A stretch of 64,000 bases of DNA from positions 62,001-126,000 of the forward strand of contig NZ_WNKF01000008.1 in assembly GCF_010119225.1 (NCBI RefSeq), written 5' to 3'. Positions 1-7,470 of the stretch are shown here, in pieces. Source of the DNA: Cyclobacterium roseum (GTDB lineage Bacteria > Bacteroidota > Bacteroidia > Cytophagales > Cyclobacteriaceae). Under the pieces are notes generated by a model. That model ran no database searches. It worked only from the letters and a program-made list of their open reading frames with translations, and was not told where the DNA came from. Position 1 is the first letter of the stretch; each line of letters starts with the position of its first letter. The position numbers and the translations under genes are program-made.

Positions 1-1259
1 ATGTATTGATAGCCCCGGTCAATTTGCTCCACATTATCGATAACAGAAGTGCCATCTGAAGACATGGCGGCAATTAATAAAGCCACACCTGCCCGGATGT
101 CCGGTGAAGTCATACGGATGGCTTTTAGAGGGTATTTGCGCGCCAGTCCGATAACGGTAGCCCGGTGTGGATCGCATAAAATAATTTGCGCACCCATGTC
201 TATCAATTTATCCACAAAAAACAAGCGGCTTTCAAACATTTTCTGATGGACTAGAACGGTGCCTTTGGCTTGCGTGGCGATAACCAACACAATGCTTAGC
301 AGGTCGGGAGTGAAACCGGGCCAGATGGCATCGGAAACCGTAAGAATGGAACCATCGATAAAGGTTTCAATTTCGTATAACTTCTGGGAGGGGATGAAAA
401 TATCATCGTCTCTGATTTCCATTTTTATTCCCAATCGCTGAAACGTTTCCGGAATCAGGCCAAGTTTATCGACCCGAGCGTTTTTGATGGTGATTTCGGA
501 TTGGGTCATGGCGGCCAGGCCTATGAATGAACCAATTTCAATCATGTCTGGTAGCAAGGTATGGCTGGTGCCTTTCAGCTTGTCTACGCCTTCAATGTGC
601 AGGAGGTTGGAACCGATACCGGTTATTTTACCTCCCATGCGATTGATCATCAGGCACAGTTGCTGAAGGTAAGGTTCGCAGGCGGCATTGTAGATGGTGG
701 TTTTTCCACTGGCCATGCAGGCGGCCATAATGATATTAGCCGTGCCGGTAACGGAAGCTTCGTCCAGGAGCATGTAGGTGCCGGTGAGCTTGCTCCCATC
801 AATTTTATAGATTCCTTTTTTTCCGTCGTAATGAAATTTGGCTCCGAGTTTTTGAAAACCAGTGAAATGGGTATCCATCCTTCTCCTGCCGATCTTATCG
901 CCTCCGGGTTTGGAAATTCTTCCTCTCCCAAACCGGGCAAGCAAGGGGCCCAGTAGCATCACGGACCCACGGAGTCCGGAAGCTTTTTGAAGGTATTCCT
1001 CCGAGTCCAAATAGGAAAGTTTGATATTTTTTGCTGTAAAGGAGTAACTTTCCGGGCCTTTTTTTTCAATCAGGACCCCCATATCCGAAAGCAGGTCCAT
1101 TAGTTTATTGACATCGCGAATGTTTGGGATTTTTTCGACGATTACCTCTTCGGAGGTTAACAAAACGGCACAAAGAATCTGCAGTGCCTCGTTTTTTGCA
1201 CCCTGGGGAACGATCTCTCCTTTGAGCTGCGTCCCACCCTTTACCCGGAATGATGCCAT
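1..1259 (-). CDS. murA: UDP-N-acetylglucosamine 1-carboxyvinyltransferase (MurA), C-terminus cut by window edge
   Basis: The enzyme transfers enolpyruvate from PEP to UDP-GlcNAc, the first committed step of peptidoglycan synthesis in the cytoplasm. Reading leftward from ATG at 1259-1257, the frame stays open for 419 codons to the window edge. About 20 residues are probably missing, since the last codons read DRGYQY, close to the usual MurA end. The N-terminus MASFRVKGGTQLKGE and the KNEALQILCAVLL segment are typical. The active-site loop reads KPGGDKIGRRRMDTH (codon for D at 897-899), so the usual catalytic Cys (Cys115 in E. coli) is Asp. In other bacteria this change keeps activity but gives insensitivity to fosfomycin. 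The start overlaps the upstream DUF4290 stop by one base (TAATG), suggesting coupled translation. Identification is secure; only the C-terminal end is unseen. Confidence 0.96.
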   Translation of the reverse strand, partial: MASFRVKGGTQLKGEIVPQGAKNEALQILCAVLLTSEEVIVEKIPNIRDVNKLMDLLSDMGVLIEKKGPESYSFTAKNIKLSYLDSEEYLQKASGLRGSVMLLGPLLARFGRGRISKPGGDKIGRRRMDTHFTGFQKLGAKFHYDGKKGIYKIDGSKLTGTYMLLDEASVTGTANIIMAACMASGKTTIYNAACEPYLQQLCLMINRMGGKITGIGSNLLHIEGVDKLKGTSHTLLPDMIEIGSFIGLAAMTQSEITIKNARVDKLGLIPETFQRLGIKMEIRDDDIFIPSQKLYEIETFIDGSILTVSDAIWPGFTPDLLSIVLVIATQAKGTVLVHQKMFESRLFFVDKLIDMGAQIILCDPHRATVIGLARKYPLKAIRMTSPDIRAGVALLIAAMSSDGTSVIDNVEQIDRGYQY

Positions 1260-1936
1260 TAATTTCTTCTTTTTTTGCTATTGGAACTGTTGTTTCGTCG
1301 CTTACCTCCGCCGTAATTCCTTCGTCCACCACTGTTCGAAGAGCTGTTTTGCGGAGTGGCTACGTTGGTTTTAAAATCCCTTCGCATACTGGTTTCAAAA
1401 AGTCCGTTCTCCTTCACTTTATCCAGGTCTATGTGTAGTTTTCCCTTGGAAAGTGTTTTGATATCATCAATGATAATGGCATCATCAAAGTTTTCCCTGT
1501 TCCAGGTGGAGTGAAAACTTCTCATTAATTGGCCAATATAAATCAAAGCGGTTTCCTGCTCATCGTCATCTTCTATCTCGATGGCTTTTTCGATAAGTTT
1601 TTCGATGTTTCTTCCATAATGCTTGAACCTCACTTCACCTTCCGGGTAGCCAATTGGCTGGGGTTTTTTTCCCAGGAGTTCCTTTGGAGGCATGGGAAAA
1701 GGACCATTCACCTCCAGTTCAAAATCAGACATGATGTACATGTCGTCCCAAAGCTTCTGGTCGCTTTCGGTTTTTAATAGTGGATTAAGCTGTTTCATCA
1801 ACTCCACCAGGGCGTAGGCGTATTCCGTCCTTTTTTCATCCTCTGGAACCGTCTTGATGTAATCCACTAATTTTTGGATGTTTTTTCCGTATTCTTTCAA
1901 AATAACTTTGTTTTTAGGCTTTTCATTATTGGTCAT
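1259..1936 (-). CDS. DUF4290 family protein
   Basis: This 225-residue cytoplasmic protein has no signal peptide or membrane segment. I recognise it as the Bacteroidota DUF4290 family, which typically sits next to murA; its biochemical role is unknown. The first ~175 residues are acidic, probably helical, with EYGKNIQKLVDYI near the start and a second similar HYGRNIEKLIEKAIEIEDD segment near residue 106. That suggests an internal repeat. The last ~30 residues are low complexity, rich in Asn, Ser, Gly, Arg and Lys, and resemble a basic nucleic-acid-binding tail. The stop overlaps the murA start by one base, so the two are probably translationally coupled. A link to cell-wall synthesis is inference from context only. 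Confidence 0.88.
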   Translation of the reverse strand: MTNNEKPKNKVILKEYGKNIQKLVDYIKTVPEDEKRTEYAYALVELMKQLNPLLKTESDQKLWDDMYIMSDFELEVNGPFPMPPKELLGKKPQPIGYPEGEVRFKHYGRNIEKLIEKAIEIEDDDEQETALIYIGQLMRSFHSTWNRENFDDAIIIDDIKTLSKGKLHIDLDKVKENGLFETSMRRDFKTNVATPQNSSSNSGGRRNYGGGKRRNNSSNSKKRRN

Positions 1937-2028
1937 GATACCTGCATTTAAGTTTCCTGAACTTTTGTCAATATACTAAAAAATAGGCATTTGTCAGTAC
2001 GCTTTGTTTTGGGTATCCGCCTTCGGTC

Positions 2029-4272
2029 TTAATCTACGATGCGAAGTTTTGCAAAGCTAAGTAATAAAGTTTTATCTCCAAAATGGTCGAAGTGAATATG
2101 AGCCTTTCGATTCACACCTTCCGTTTCAATTGCTTTCACCAGGCCAAATCCAAACTTGGGATGTTCTACTTTCATTCCTTCTGTCAAATTATGGGTGTTG
2201 GAAGGTTTGAAATCCGGGCTGGGGGTATGTATCTTCGCTGTGGCGTTTCGCATGGCCGGTTTTTTTAATCCGACAAATCCCTGACTGCCTTCGGAATCCC
2301 TAAAACTGCTGGAAAGGGTGCTGCTGATTTTTTTATTTACTTTAACAAAGGTAGGGTCAATTTCCTCTAAAAACCGGCTGGGCTCACAGTTGAGCAATCT
2401 CCCGTACCGATACCGGGTCAGGGCATAGCTCAGGTATAATCTTTCCATTGCCCGGGTGGAGGCCACATAAAAAAGCCGCCGCTCTTCCTCCAGGTCTTCC
2501 CGGCTTTGCATCATCATTTGGGAGGGAAAGAGGTCCTCCTCCATGCCTACCACAAATACGTACTTGAATTCCAGCCCCTTGGAGGCATGAATGGTCATCA
2601 ATGTGACCGTATCCTGGTTTTCTTTATTTTGGTCCTCATCCGTCAACAGCGCAATTTCCTGTAAAAAAGCACCCAGGGATTTGTCCTCATTTTCGGGATT
2701 GTCCACGTACTCCTTCATGGCATTCAGCAATTCCTGCACGTTTTCATAGCGATTCAGCCCTTCAATGGTCTTGTCCTCGTACAATTCCCGCAACAAACCG
2801 GATTGTTTCGCAATGCTCGTGGCTGCTTCGAAAGCATCTTTTCGCTCAGCTTCGATTTTAAAGCTACGGATCATGGTGCAGAAATCTCCTACGGCATTTG
2901 CCGCGCGACCGGATAAGAAACTGCTGCTGTTGGAAATCACTTCCCACAGCCCAATGTCATGCTCGTAAGCGGCCACCATCATTTTTTCCACACTACTGGC
3001 CCCAATTCCTCTTTTGGGATAATTGATGACCCGCTTGAAGGCTTCTTCATCTTCCTGGTTGACCACGTACCTGAAATAACCCATCAGGTCTTTTATTTCT
3101 CTTCGCTGGTAAAAGGAAAGTCCCCCTACGATTCGGTATGAAATACCCAACTTCCGCAGCGCTTCCTCCATGGATCGGGACTGGGAATTGGTGCGGTAGA
3201 GAATGGCGAAATCACTATTTCGCAATTTTTTGTTGTTTTTTTCCTCAAAGATGGTCGTTGCCACCATTCTCCCTTCCTCGTTATCAGAGGAAGCTTTCAT
3301 CAATTCAATCAAATCCCCTTGATCATTTTGCGTCCACACGTTTTTTTGAAGCTGGGATTTATTTTTGGCGATGATGGAGTTAGCCGTTTCTACAATATTT
3401 TTGGTAGATCGGTAATTCTGTTCCAGTTTGACGATAAACAGGTCCGGGTAGTCTTTCTCATAATTGAGGATGTTCTGAATATCGGCACCTCTGAAGGCAT
3501 AAATGCTTTGCGCATCGTCGCCTACCACGCAAATATTTTGGTGTACCGCAGCCAGTTTTTTGGTGATCAGGTATTGGGAAAGGTTGGTGTCCTGAAACTC
3601 GTCCACCATCACGTATCGGAAACGTTGCTGGTATTTATTCAATACATCCGGATGGTCCCTGAAAAGAACGTTGGTATTAAACAGTAAATCGTCAAAATCC
3701 ATAGCTCCGGAGCGAAACAACCGTTTTTGATAATTTTTGTAAATCTCGCCGACTTTAGGCTTCATAGCCGCTTCATCATCAGCGGTAATGTAGGGGTCAT
3801 TCAGGTAGGTCTCCCAGGAAATAAGCCGGTTTTTGGCACCCGAAATGCGGGATAAAACCGTATTGGCCTTGTACACCTTATCGTCCAGTTTCATCTCCCG
3901 GACAATCGAACGAATCAGCGATTTACTGTCATCGGTATCGTAAATGGTGAAATTTGAGGGGTAGCCAAGCTTCTGGGCTTCTACCCGAAGGATTTTGGCA
4001 AATACGGAGTGGAAGGTTCCCATCCAGGTATTTCTGGCTTCCAATCCAATCAGTTTTTCTATGCGCTGCTTCATTTCACTGGCAGCTTTATTAGTAAAGG
4101 TCAGGGATAATATCTGAAAGGGATCTACTTTCCGGGCATGGATCAGATGCGCAATTCGGTAGGTCAATACCCTGGTCTTGCCGGATCCGGCACCGGCAAT
4201 GATCATCACCGGCCCCTCCGTCCGCTCTACTGCTTCTCGTTGGGGGGGATTGAGGCTTGATAAGTAATCCAT
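2029..4272 (-). CDS. UvrD/PcrA-type superfamily 1 ATP-dependent 3'-5' DNA helicase
   Basis: This is a 747-residue helicase of the UvrD/PcrA/Rep group, which unwinds DNA in repair and replication restart. Walker A (AGAGSGKT) lies at residues 26-33, preceded by the Q-motif LNPPQREAV. Motif II reads DEFQDTN, motif III GDDAQSIYAFRGA, motif IV QNYRST, motif V TIHASKGLEFKYVFV and motif VI EEERRLFYVASTRA. The C-terminal ~60 residues include GMKVEHPKFGFGLVKAIE, a Tudor-like element found in PcrA and known in that family to contact RNA polymerase. The length matches PcrA (about 720-750). A perfect TAnnTTTG -7 element lies about 48 bases upstream of the ATG. Whether it should be called PcrA or UvrD cannot be settled from the sequence alone. 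Confidence 0.95.
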   Translation of the reverse strand: MDYLSSLNPPQREAVERTEGPVMIIAGAGSGKTRVLTYRIAHLIHARKVDPFQILSLTFTNKAASEMKQRIEKLIGLEARNTWMGTFHSVFAKILRVEAQKLGYPSNFTIYDTDDSKSLIRSIVREMKLDDKVYKANTVLSRISGAKNRLISWETYLNDPYITADDEAAMKPKVGEIYKNYQKRLFRSGAMDFDDLLFNTNVLFRDHPDVLNKYQQRFRYVMVDEFQDTNLSQYLITKKLAAVHQNICVVGDDAQSIYAFRGADIQNILNYEKDYPDLFIVKLEQNYRSTKNIVETANSIIAKNKSQLQKNVWTQNDQGDLIELMKASSDNEEGRMVATTIFEEKNNKKLRNSDFAILYRTNSQSRSMEEALRKLGISYRIVGGLSFYQRREIKDLMGYFRYVVNQEDEEAFKRVINYPKRGIGASSVEKMMVAAYEHDIGLWEVISNSSSFLSGRAANAVGDFCTMIRSFKIEAERKDAFEAATSIAKQSGLLRELYEDKTIEGLNRYENVQELLNAMKEYVDNPENEDKSLGAFLQEIALLTDEDQNKENQDTVTLMTIHASKGLEFKYVFVVGMEEDLFPSQMMMQSREDLEEERRLFYVASTRAMERLYLSYALTRYRYGRLLNCEPSRFLEEIDPTFVKVNKKISSTLSSSFRDSEGSQGFVGLKKPAMRNATAKIHTPSPDFKPSNTHNLTEGMKVEHPKFGFGLVKAIETEGVNRKAHIHFDHFGDKTLLLSFAKLRIVD

Positions 4273-4319
4273 AGGGCTTATTCGATTTTCTTTATTCAGA
4301 GGATGGTAATTAGCCAGAT

Positions 4320-4327
4320 CAAAGTTA
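4320..4327 (-). promoter_or_regulatory. Putative -7 promoter element upstream of the helicase gene
   Basis: The minus strand reads TAACTTTG, a perfect match to the Bacteroidota TAnnTTTG element, about 48 bases before the helicase ATG. No TTTG is visible at the expected 19-20 base spacing, so this is only a half-supported promoter. Confidence 0.4.
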
Positions 4328-4473
4328 CCAATTCTTTTTTAGGTTATCCTTTTTGAGATTTGAAATGTCATGCCATCTCTGGATTTACCTGAGCGGTTAA
4401 ACCTGCCGTTGTATATAAAGCGGAAAAGCCTTTTCCAAAGGCAACAAGCGATTGAACCATTTTTCTCCAATAA

Positions 4474-5325
4474 TCAGCGTTGGGACCAGTTTTCCTTCCA
4501 TCGGTTATGGGACCATAAGTAAAGAGCGGGTTGATCCCGGATGTTCTCCTCTAATAATTTGACGAAGGTGTCCGTTATGCTATGAGGCTGCTCGCTATCA
4601 TACGGCGGTTTGGCCAGAATACGGTATTCATATTCATAATATCCACGTCTGGGTTTGGTAATGTAGGCATAGATTACCGTCAGGTTGAATTTTTTGGATA
4701 ATTTTTCTCCTCCCTCAAAAAAAGTGGTTTCGCGGTTCAAAAAAGGCCTGCGATAGCGGATATCCACCCTATTGGGCCTTTGGTCTGCTGCCAGAACGAT
4801 CAGTCTCGGCGTATGTCTTTTTTTTAAAAATGCTCGCTGAAATGATTTTCGCTCGGTCAGGTCAGCTCCCATTCTTCCCCTGATTTTGTGCATGAGATCT
4901 TCGAAAAATGGCTGGTTAACGCGGGTATAAATGGTCTCGCATTTCTCATGTACTTCCGAAGACACCGTAAGCAAATGGCCTTCCCAATTGAAAAGATGTC
5001 CACACATCCCGATGATAATCTCTCCCTGGTCCACTTTATCAAAAATCAGAGCGGGGTTTTTTACCAGAAACCGTTTGTTCAGTTCTTTTTTGCCAATGGT
5101 AAGCAGTTTGATCGTTTCGACCAGTGAATCGGTGAAATTCCGGTAGAATTTTTTTTCGATTTGCCGTCTTTCTTTGCTGGGTTTTTCTGGAAAGGCTTGT
5201 TTCAGGTTATTACGGACGATATTTTTTCGGTAGCCTATGAGGTAATAGGCCAGGAAGTAAATTAAATCTGACAGCACAAATAAAACCCTCAATGGCAATT
5301 TAGAAAGGAGGCGAATAATGATCAT
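4474..5325 (-). CDS. Lysophospholipid/lipid A biosynthesis acyltransferase (LpxL/HtrB family)
   Basis: This 283-residue protein belongs to the LpxL/LpxM-type acyltransferase family, which adds a secondary acyl chain to lipid A precursors (or in some members to other lysolipids) at the inner membrane. One hydrophobic segment near residues 12-30 would anchor it to the cytoplasmic membrane. The catalytic HX4E motif is present as HLFNWE (His110, Glu115). A later AADQRPNR segment matches the conserved (D)Q(R/H) block of the family. The short basic N-terminus and length (about 290) fit. It is divergent from the ECF sigma gene, with 113 bases between starts. Substrate specificity, including whether the acceptor is lipid A or an aminolipid, is not determined. 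Confidence 0.88.
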   Translation of the reverse strand: MIIIRLLSKLPLRVLFVLSDLIYFLAYYLIGYRKNIVRNNLKQAFPEKPSKERRQIEKKFYRNFTDSLVETIKLLTIGKKELNKRFLVKNPALIFDKVDQGEIIIGMCGHLFNWEGHLLTVSSEVHEKCETIYTRVNQPFFEDLMHKIRGRMGADLTERKSFQRAFLKKRHTPRLIVLAADQRPNRVDIRYRRPFLNRETTFFEGGEKLSKKFNLTVIYAYITKPRRGYYEYEYRILAKPPYDSEQPHSITDTFVKLLEENIRDQPALYLWSHNRWKENWSQR

Positions 5326-5438
5326 GCGATAAAATGCTGGGTTGGTCAGGCGTTAAGGAAGTTCAAAATAATGAAAAATTGTCGACTTTCTTGGTTTAAA
5401 TTAGTTATAAATAAAGTCAATTTGTAATTTTATAATCT

Positions 5439-6029
5439 ATGTCCGAAGTGCAGCGAAAAAAATATTCCGATAAAGAAAAAAACAGCATCTTTGATCATGA
5501 GTTCATGCCTCATATTGATTCCATGTATAATTTTGCGTACAGGTTGACATTTGATGAGGACGATGCGAAAGATCTGGTTCAGGATACTTACCTAAAAGCG
5601 TATCGGTTTATCAACTCATTTGAACAAGGTACCAATGCCAAAGCCTGGCTTTTCAGGATTTTGAAAAACAGTTTTATCAACGAGTACCGGAAGAAAAGCA
5701 AGCAACCGTCAAAAGTAGATTATCAAGAAGTTGAAACTTATTACAACTCCGATAATGTTGACTATAGTATGACCTCAGATTTGAGGGTCGATGCGGTCAA
5801 AGACATGTTGGGAGACGAAATTTCCAATGCACTCAATAGCTTGGCTGTGGATTTCAGGACGGTGATAATTCTTTGTGATCTGGAAGGGTTTACGTATGAA
5901 GAAATGGCAAAGATCCTGGATATCCCCATCGGTACGGTACGGTCAAGGCTTCACCGTGCCAGGAACCTTTTGAAGGATAAACTCCGTTCCTATGCTGAAA
6001 ATATGGGCTATGATACGGATGAAGAATAA
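5439..6029 (+). CDS. ECF-family RNA polymerase sigma factor (sigma-70 family)
   Basis: This 196-residue protein directs RNA polymerase to a specific promoter set. Region 2 lies at about residues 25-90 (FAYRLTFDEDDAKDLVQDTYLKA, with NAKAWLFRILKNSFINEYR). Region 4 lies at about 131-183 (FRTVIILCDLEGFTYEEMAKIL, then IPIGTVRSRLHRAR as the helix-turn-helix). There is no region 1 or 3, as expected for ECF. It resembles SigR/RpoE-like factors that pair with small zinc anti-sigma proteins, and such a gene follows 17 bases downstream. The ATG at 5439 gives a normal length. I see no clear TAnnTTTG promoter in the 113-base divergent region; an imperfect TAATTTTA lies at 5425-5432. The regulon is unknown. 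Confidence 0.94.
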   Translation: MSEVQRKKYSDKEKNSIFDHEFMPHIDSMYNFAYRLTFDEDDAKDLVQDTYLKAYRFINSFEQGTNAKAWLFRILKNSFINEYRKKSKQPSKVDYQEVETYYNSDNVDYSMTSDLRVDAVKDMLGDEISNALNSLAVDFRTVIILCDLEGFTYEEMAKILDIPIGTVRSRLHRARNLLKDKLRSYAENMGYDTDEE

Positions 6030-6046
6030 TCGAAAAACTAGTTGAA

Positions 6047-6319
6047 ATGGACAAAAATCTAAACACATCCAACAAGAGAAAATTGAACTGTAGTGATGAA
6101 AGCAAATGCTTCGAGCTATTGGAAAGCATTCTGGATGGGGAAGAGACCACGGCATCAAAAGAAATTTTGGATGAAAAATTAGCGAAATGTCAACCTTGTT
6201 TTGAGCATTATCATCTGGAAAAAGTTATTCGGGAAGTGTTGAAAAACAAATGTACCAAGCACATGGTCCCTGCGGAATTAGCAGATACCATTCGGCAAAA
6301 AATACAGGAAATCAAGTAA
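6047..6319 (+). CDS. Small anti-sigma factor-like protein (RsrA/ZAS type, degenerate zinc motif)
   Basis: This 90-residue soluble protein sits 17 bases after the ECF sigma gene, the usual place for its anti-sigma partner. It has the layout of RsrA-type anti-sigma factors: an N-terminal Cys (ESKCFELLESILDGE), a central CxxC (KCQPCFEHYHLEK) and a third block with Cys (NKCTKHMVPAELADTIRQKI). In zinc anti-sigma proteins a His stands four residues before the CxxC (HxxxCxxC). Here that position (codon 6176-6178) is Lys, so the classic zinc site is incomplete unless another residue replaces it. There is no transmembrane segment. Its function as regulator of the upstream sigma factor is inferred from gene order and family resemblance. 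gmk follows after 6 bases. Confidence 0.8.
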   Translation: MDKNLNTSNKRKLNCSDESKCFELLESILDGEETTASKEILDEKLAKCQPCFEHYHLEKVIREVLKNKCTKHMVPAELADTIRQKIQEIK

Positions 6320-6325
6320 ACTTTT

Positions 6326-6907
6326 ATGGCTCAGGGAAAAGCGATTATTTTTTCAGCCCCCTCCGGATCAGGGAAGACAACCATCGTCAAACATCTCCTT
6401 CAACAAATACCGCAACTTGGTTTTTCCATTTCTGCATGCACACGAGATAGGAGAGGGCGAGCCGAAGAGAACGGAAAGGATTATTATTTTCTTACACCAG
6501 AGGCGTTTCGTGCCAAAATTGATCAAAATGCATTCATTGAATGGGAAGAAGTGTACGAAGGCAATTTTTACGGGACCCTGAAAGAAGAAATCCAACGCAT
6601 TTGGGATGCAGGTAAACACGTCATTTTTGATGTGGATGTCAAAGGTGGACTGAATTTAAAAAACTACTTCGGAAGTAAAGCACTGGCGGTATTCGTGAAA
6701 GTGCCTTCCATGGAAGACCTGGCAGAGCGGCTGCGAGGAAGGGGCACCGAGTCGGAAGAAAGCCTCTCCAGAAGGATTTATAAAGCCAAATTTGAAATGG
6801 GGTTTGAAGATCGATTTGATATTACCTTAATCAACGAGGATTTGCAAGTTTCATTTCAGGAGGCCGAAAAGCTTGTTAGGGAATTTATTGATGATCAGTC
6901 GGTTTGA
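6326..6907 (+). CDS. gmk: Guanylate kinase
   Basis: The enzyme phosphorylates GMP to GDP with ATP in the cytoplasm, in purine nucleotide synthesis and salvage. The protein has 193 residues, close to the family norm (about 190-205). The P-loop [10 protein letters not shown] lies at residues 10-19, the GMP-binding block STRDRR-like motif appears as [19 protein letters not shown], followed by [15 protein letters not shown] and FDVDVKGG. The gene begins 6 bases after the anti-sigma gene and overlaps nadD by 4 bases, so sigma, anti-sigma, gmk and nadD probably form one operon. Confidence 0.97.
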   Translation: MAQGKAIIFSAPSGSGKTTIVKHLLQQIPQLGFSISACTRDRRGRAEENGKDYYFLTPEAFRAKIDQNAFIEWEEVYEGNFYGTLKEEIQRIWDAGKHVIFDVDVKGGLNLKNYFGSKALAVFVKVPSMEDLAERLRGRGTESEESLSRRIYKAKFEMGFEDRFDITLINEDLQVSFQEAEKLVREFIDDQSV

Positions 6908-7470
6908 AAGTAGGACTGTTTTTCGGCTCATTCAACCCCATCCATATCGGTCATCTGATCATTGCCGATACCCTTCAGGACCAGACCGATTTAGAAGAAG
7001 TTTGGTTTGTGGTTTCCCCACAAAACCCTCACAAATCTAGACGCTCCCTGCTGCATGAGTTTGATCGCTTACGAATGGTAGAACTTGCCACCGCTGATCA
7101 TTTTAGCTTCAAGGTAGTGGATGTGGAGTTTCACATGCCCAGGCCAAGCTATACCATCGACACACTGACCTACCTTTCTGAAAAATTTCCCAACCATGAG
7201 TTTTCGTTGATTTTAGGGGGAGATAACCTAACCCACTTTCATAAGTGGAAAAACAGCGAAGAAATCCTGAAGCAGTACGGGATGTATGTGTACCCCAGGC
7301 CAGGAAAAAATAAGACGCTGGAACACGAAAACATTCGCTACGTCGAAGCCCCTTTGTTAGATATTTCCGCCACATTTATTCGTAAAACGTTACAGCGGGG
7401 AGGATCGGTGAGGTACCTACTTCATCCGCACGTACTGGATTACATTCGGGATAAGAATTTTTTTATCTGA
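6904..7470 (+). CDS. nadD: Nicotinate-nucleotide adenylyltransferase
   Basis: The enzyme adenylates nicotinate mononucleotide to deamido-NAD in NAD synthesis. The 188-residue protein starts with the nucleotidyltransferase motif [10 protein letters not shown] at residues 8-17 and ends with the second signature [14 protein letters not shown] near residue 155. The start is TTG at 6904, overlapping the gmk stop (TTGA); it places the motif at the usual distance and no ATG is available, so translational coupling to gmk is likely. Its TGA stop is fused back to back with the stop of the convergent haloperoxidase gene (TGATCA at 7468-7473). There is no room for a separate terminator. Confidence 0.96.
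   Translation: MKVGLFFGSFNPIHIGHLIIADTLQDQTDLEEVWFVVSPQNPHKSRRSLLHEFDRLRMVELATADHFSFKVVDVEFHMPRPSYTIDTLTYLSEKFPNHEFSLILGGDNLTHFHKWKNSEEILKQYGMYVYPRPGKNKTLEHENIRYVEAPLLDISATFIRKTLQRGGSVRYLLHPHVLDYIRDKNFFI

Noticed and set aside
561-956. Plus-strand open frame of 131 codons over murA
   Set aside because: Murine ligase-pathway gene murA on the other strand explains the sequence; this one lacks any recognisable domain.
5439-6319. ECF sigma and anti-sigma as regulators of the nearby SusCD locus
   Set aside because: They lie on the other strand with gmk and nadD, and the anti-sigma protein is small and soluble, not the transmembrane FecR type used for SusC signalling.
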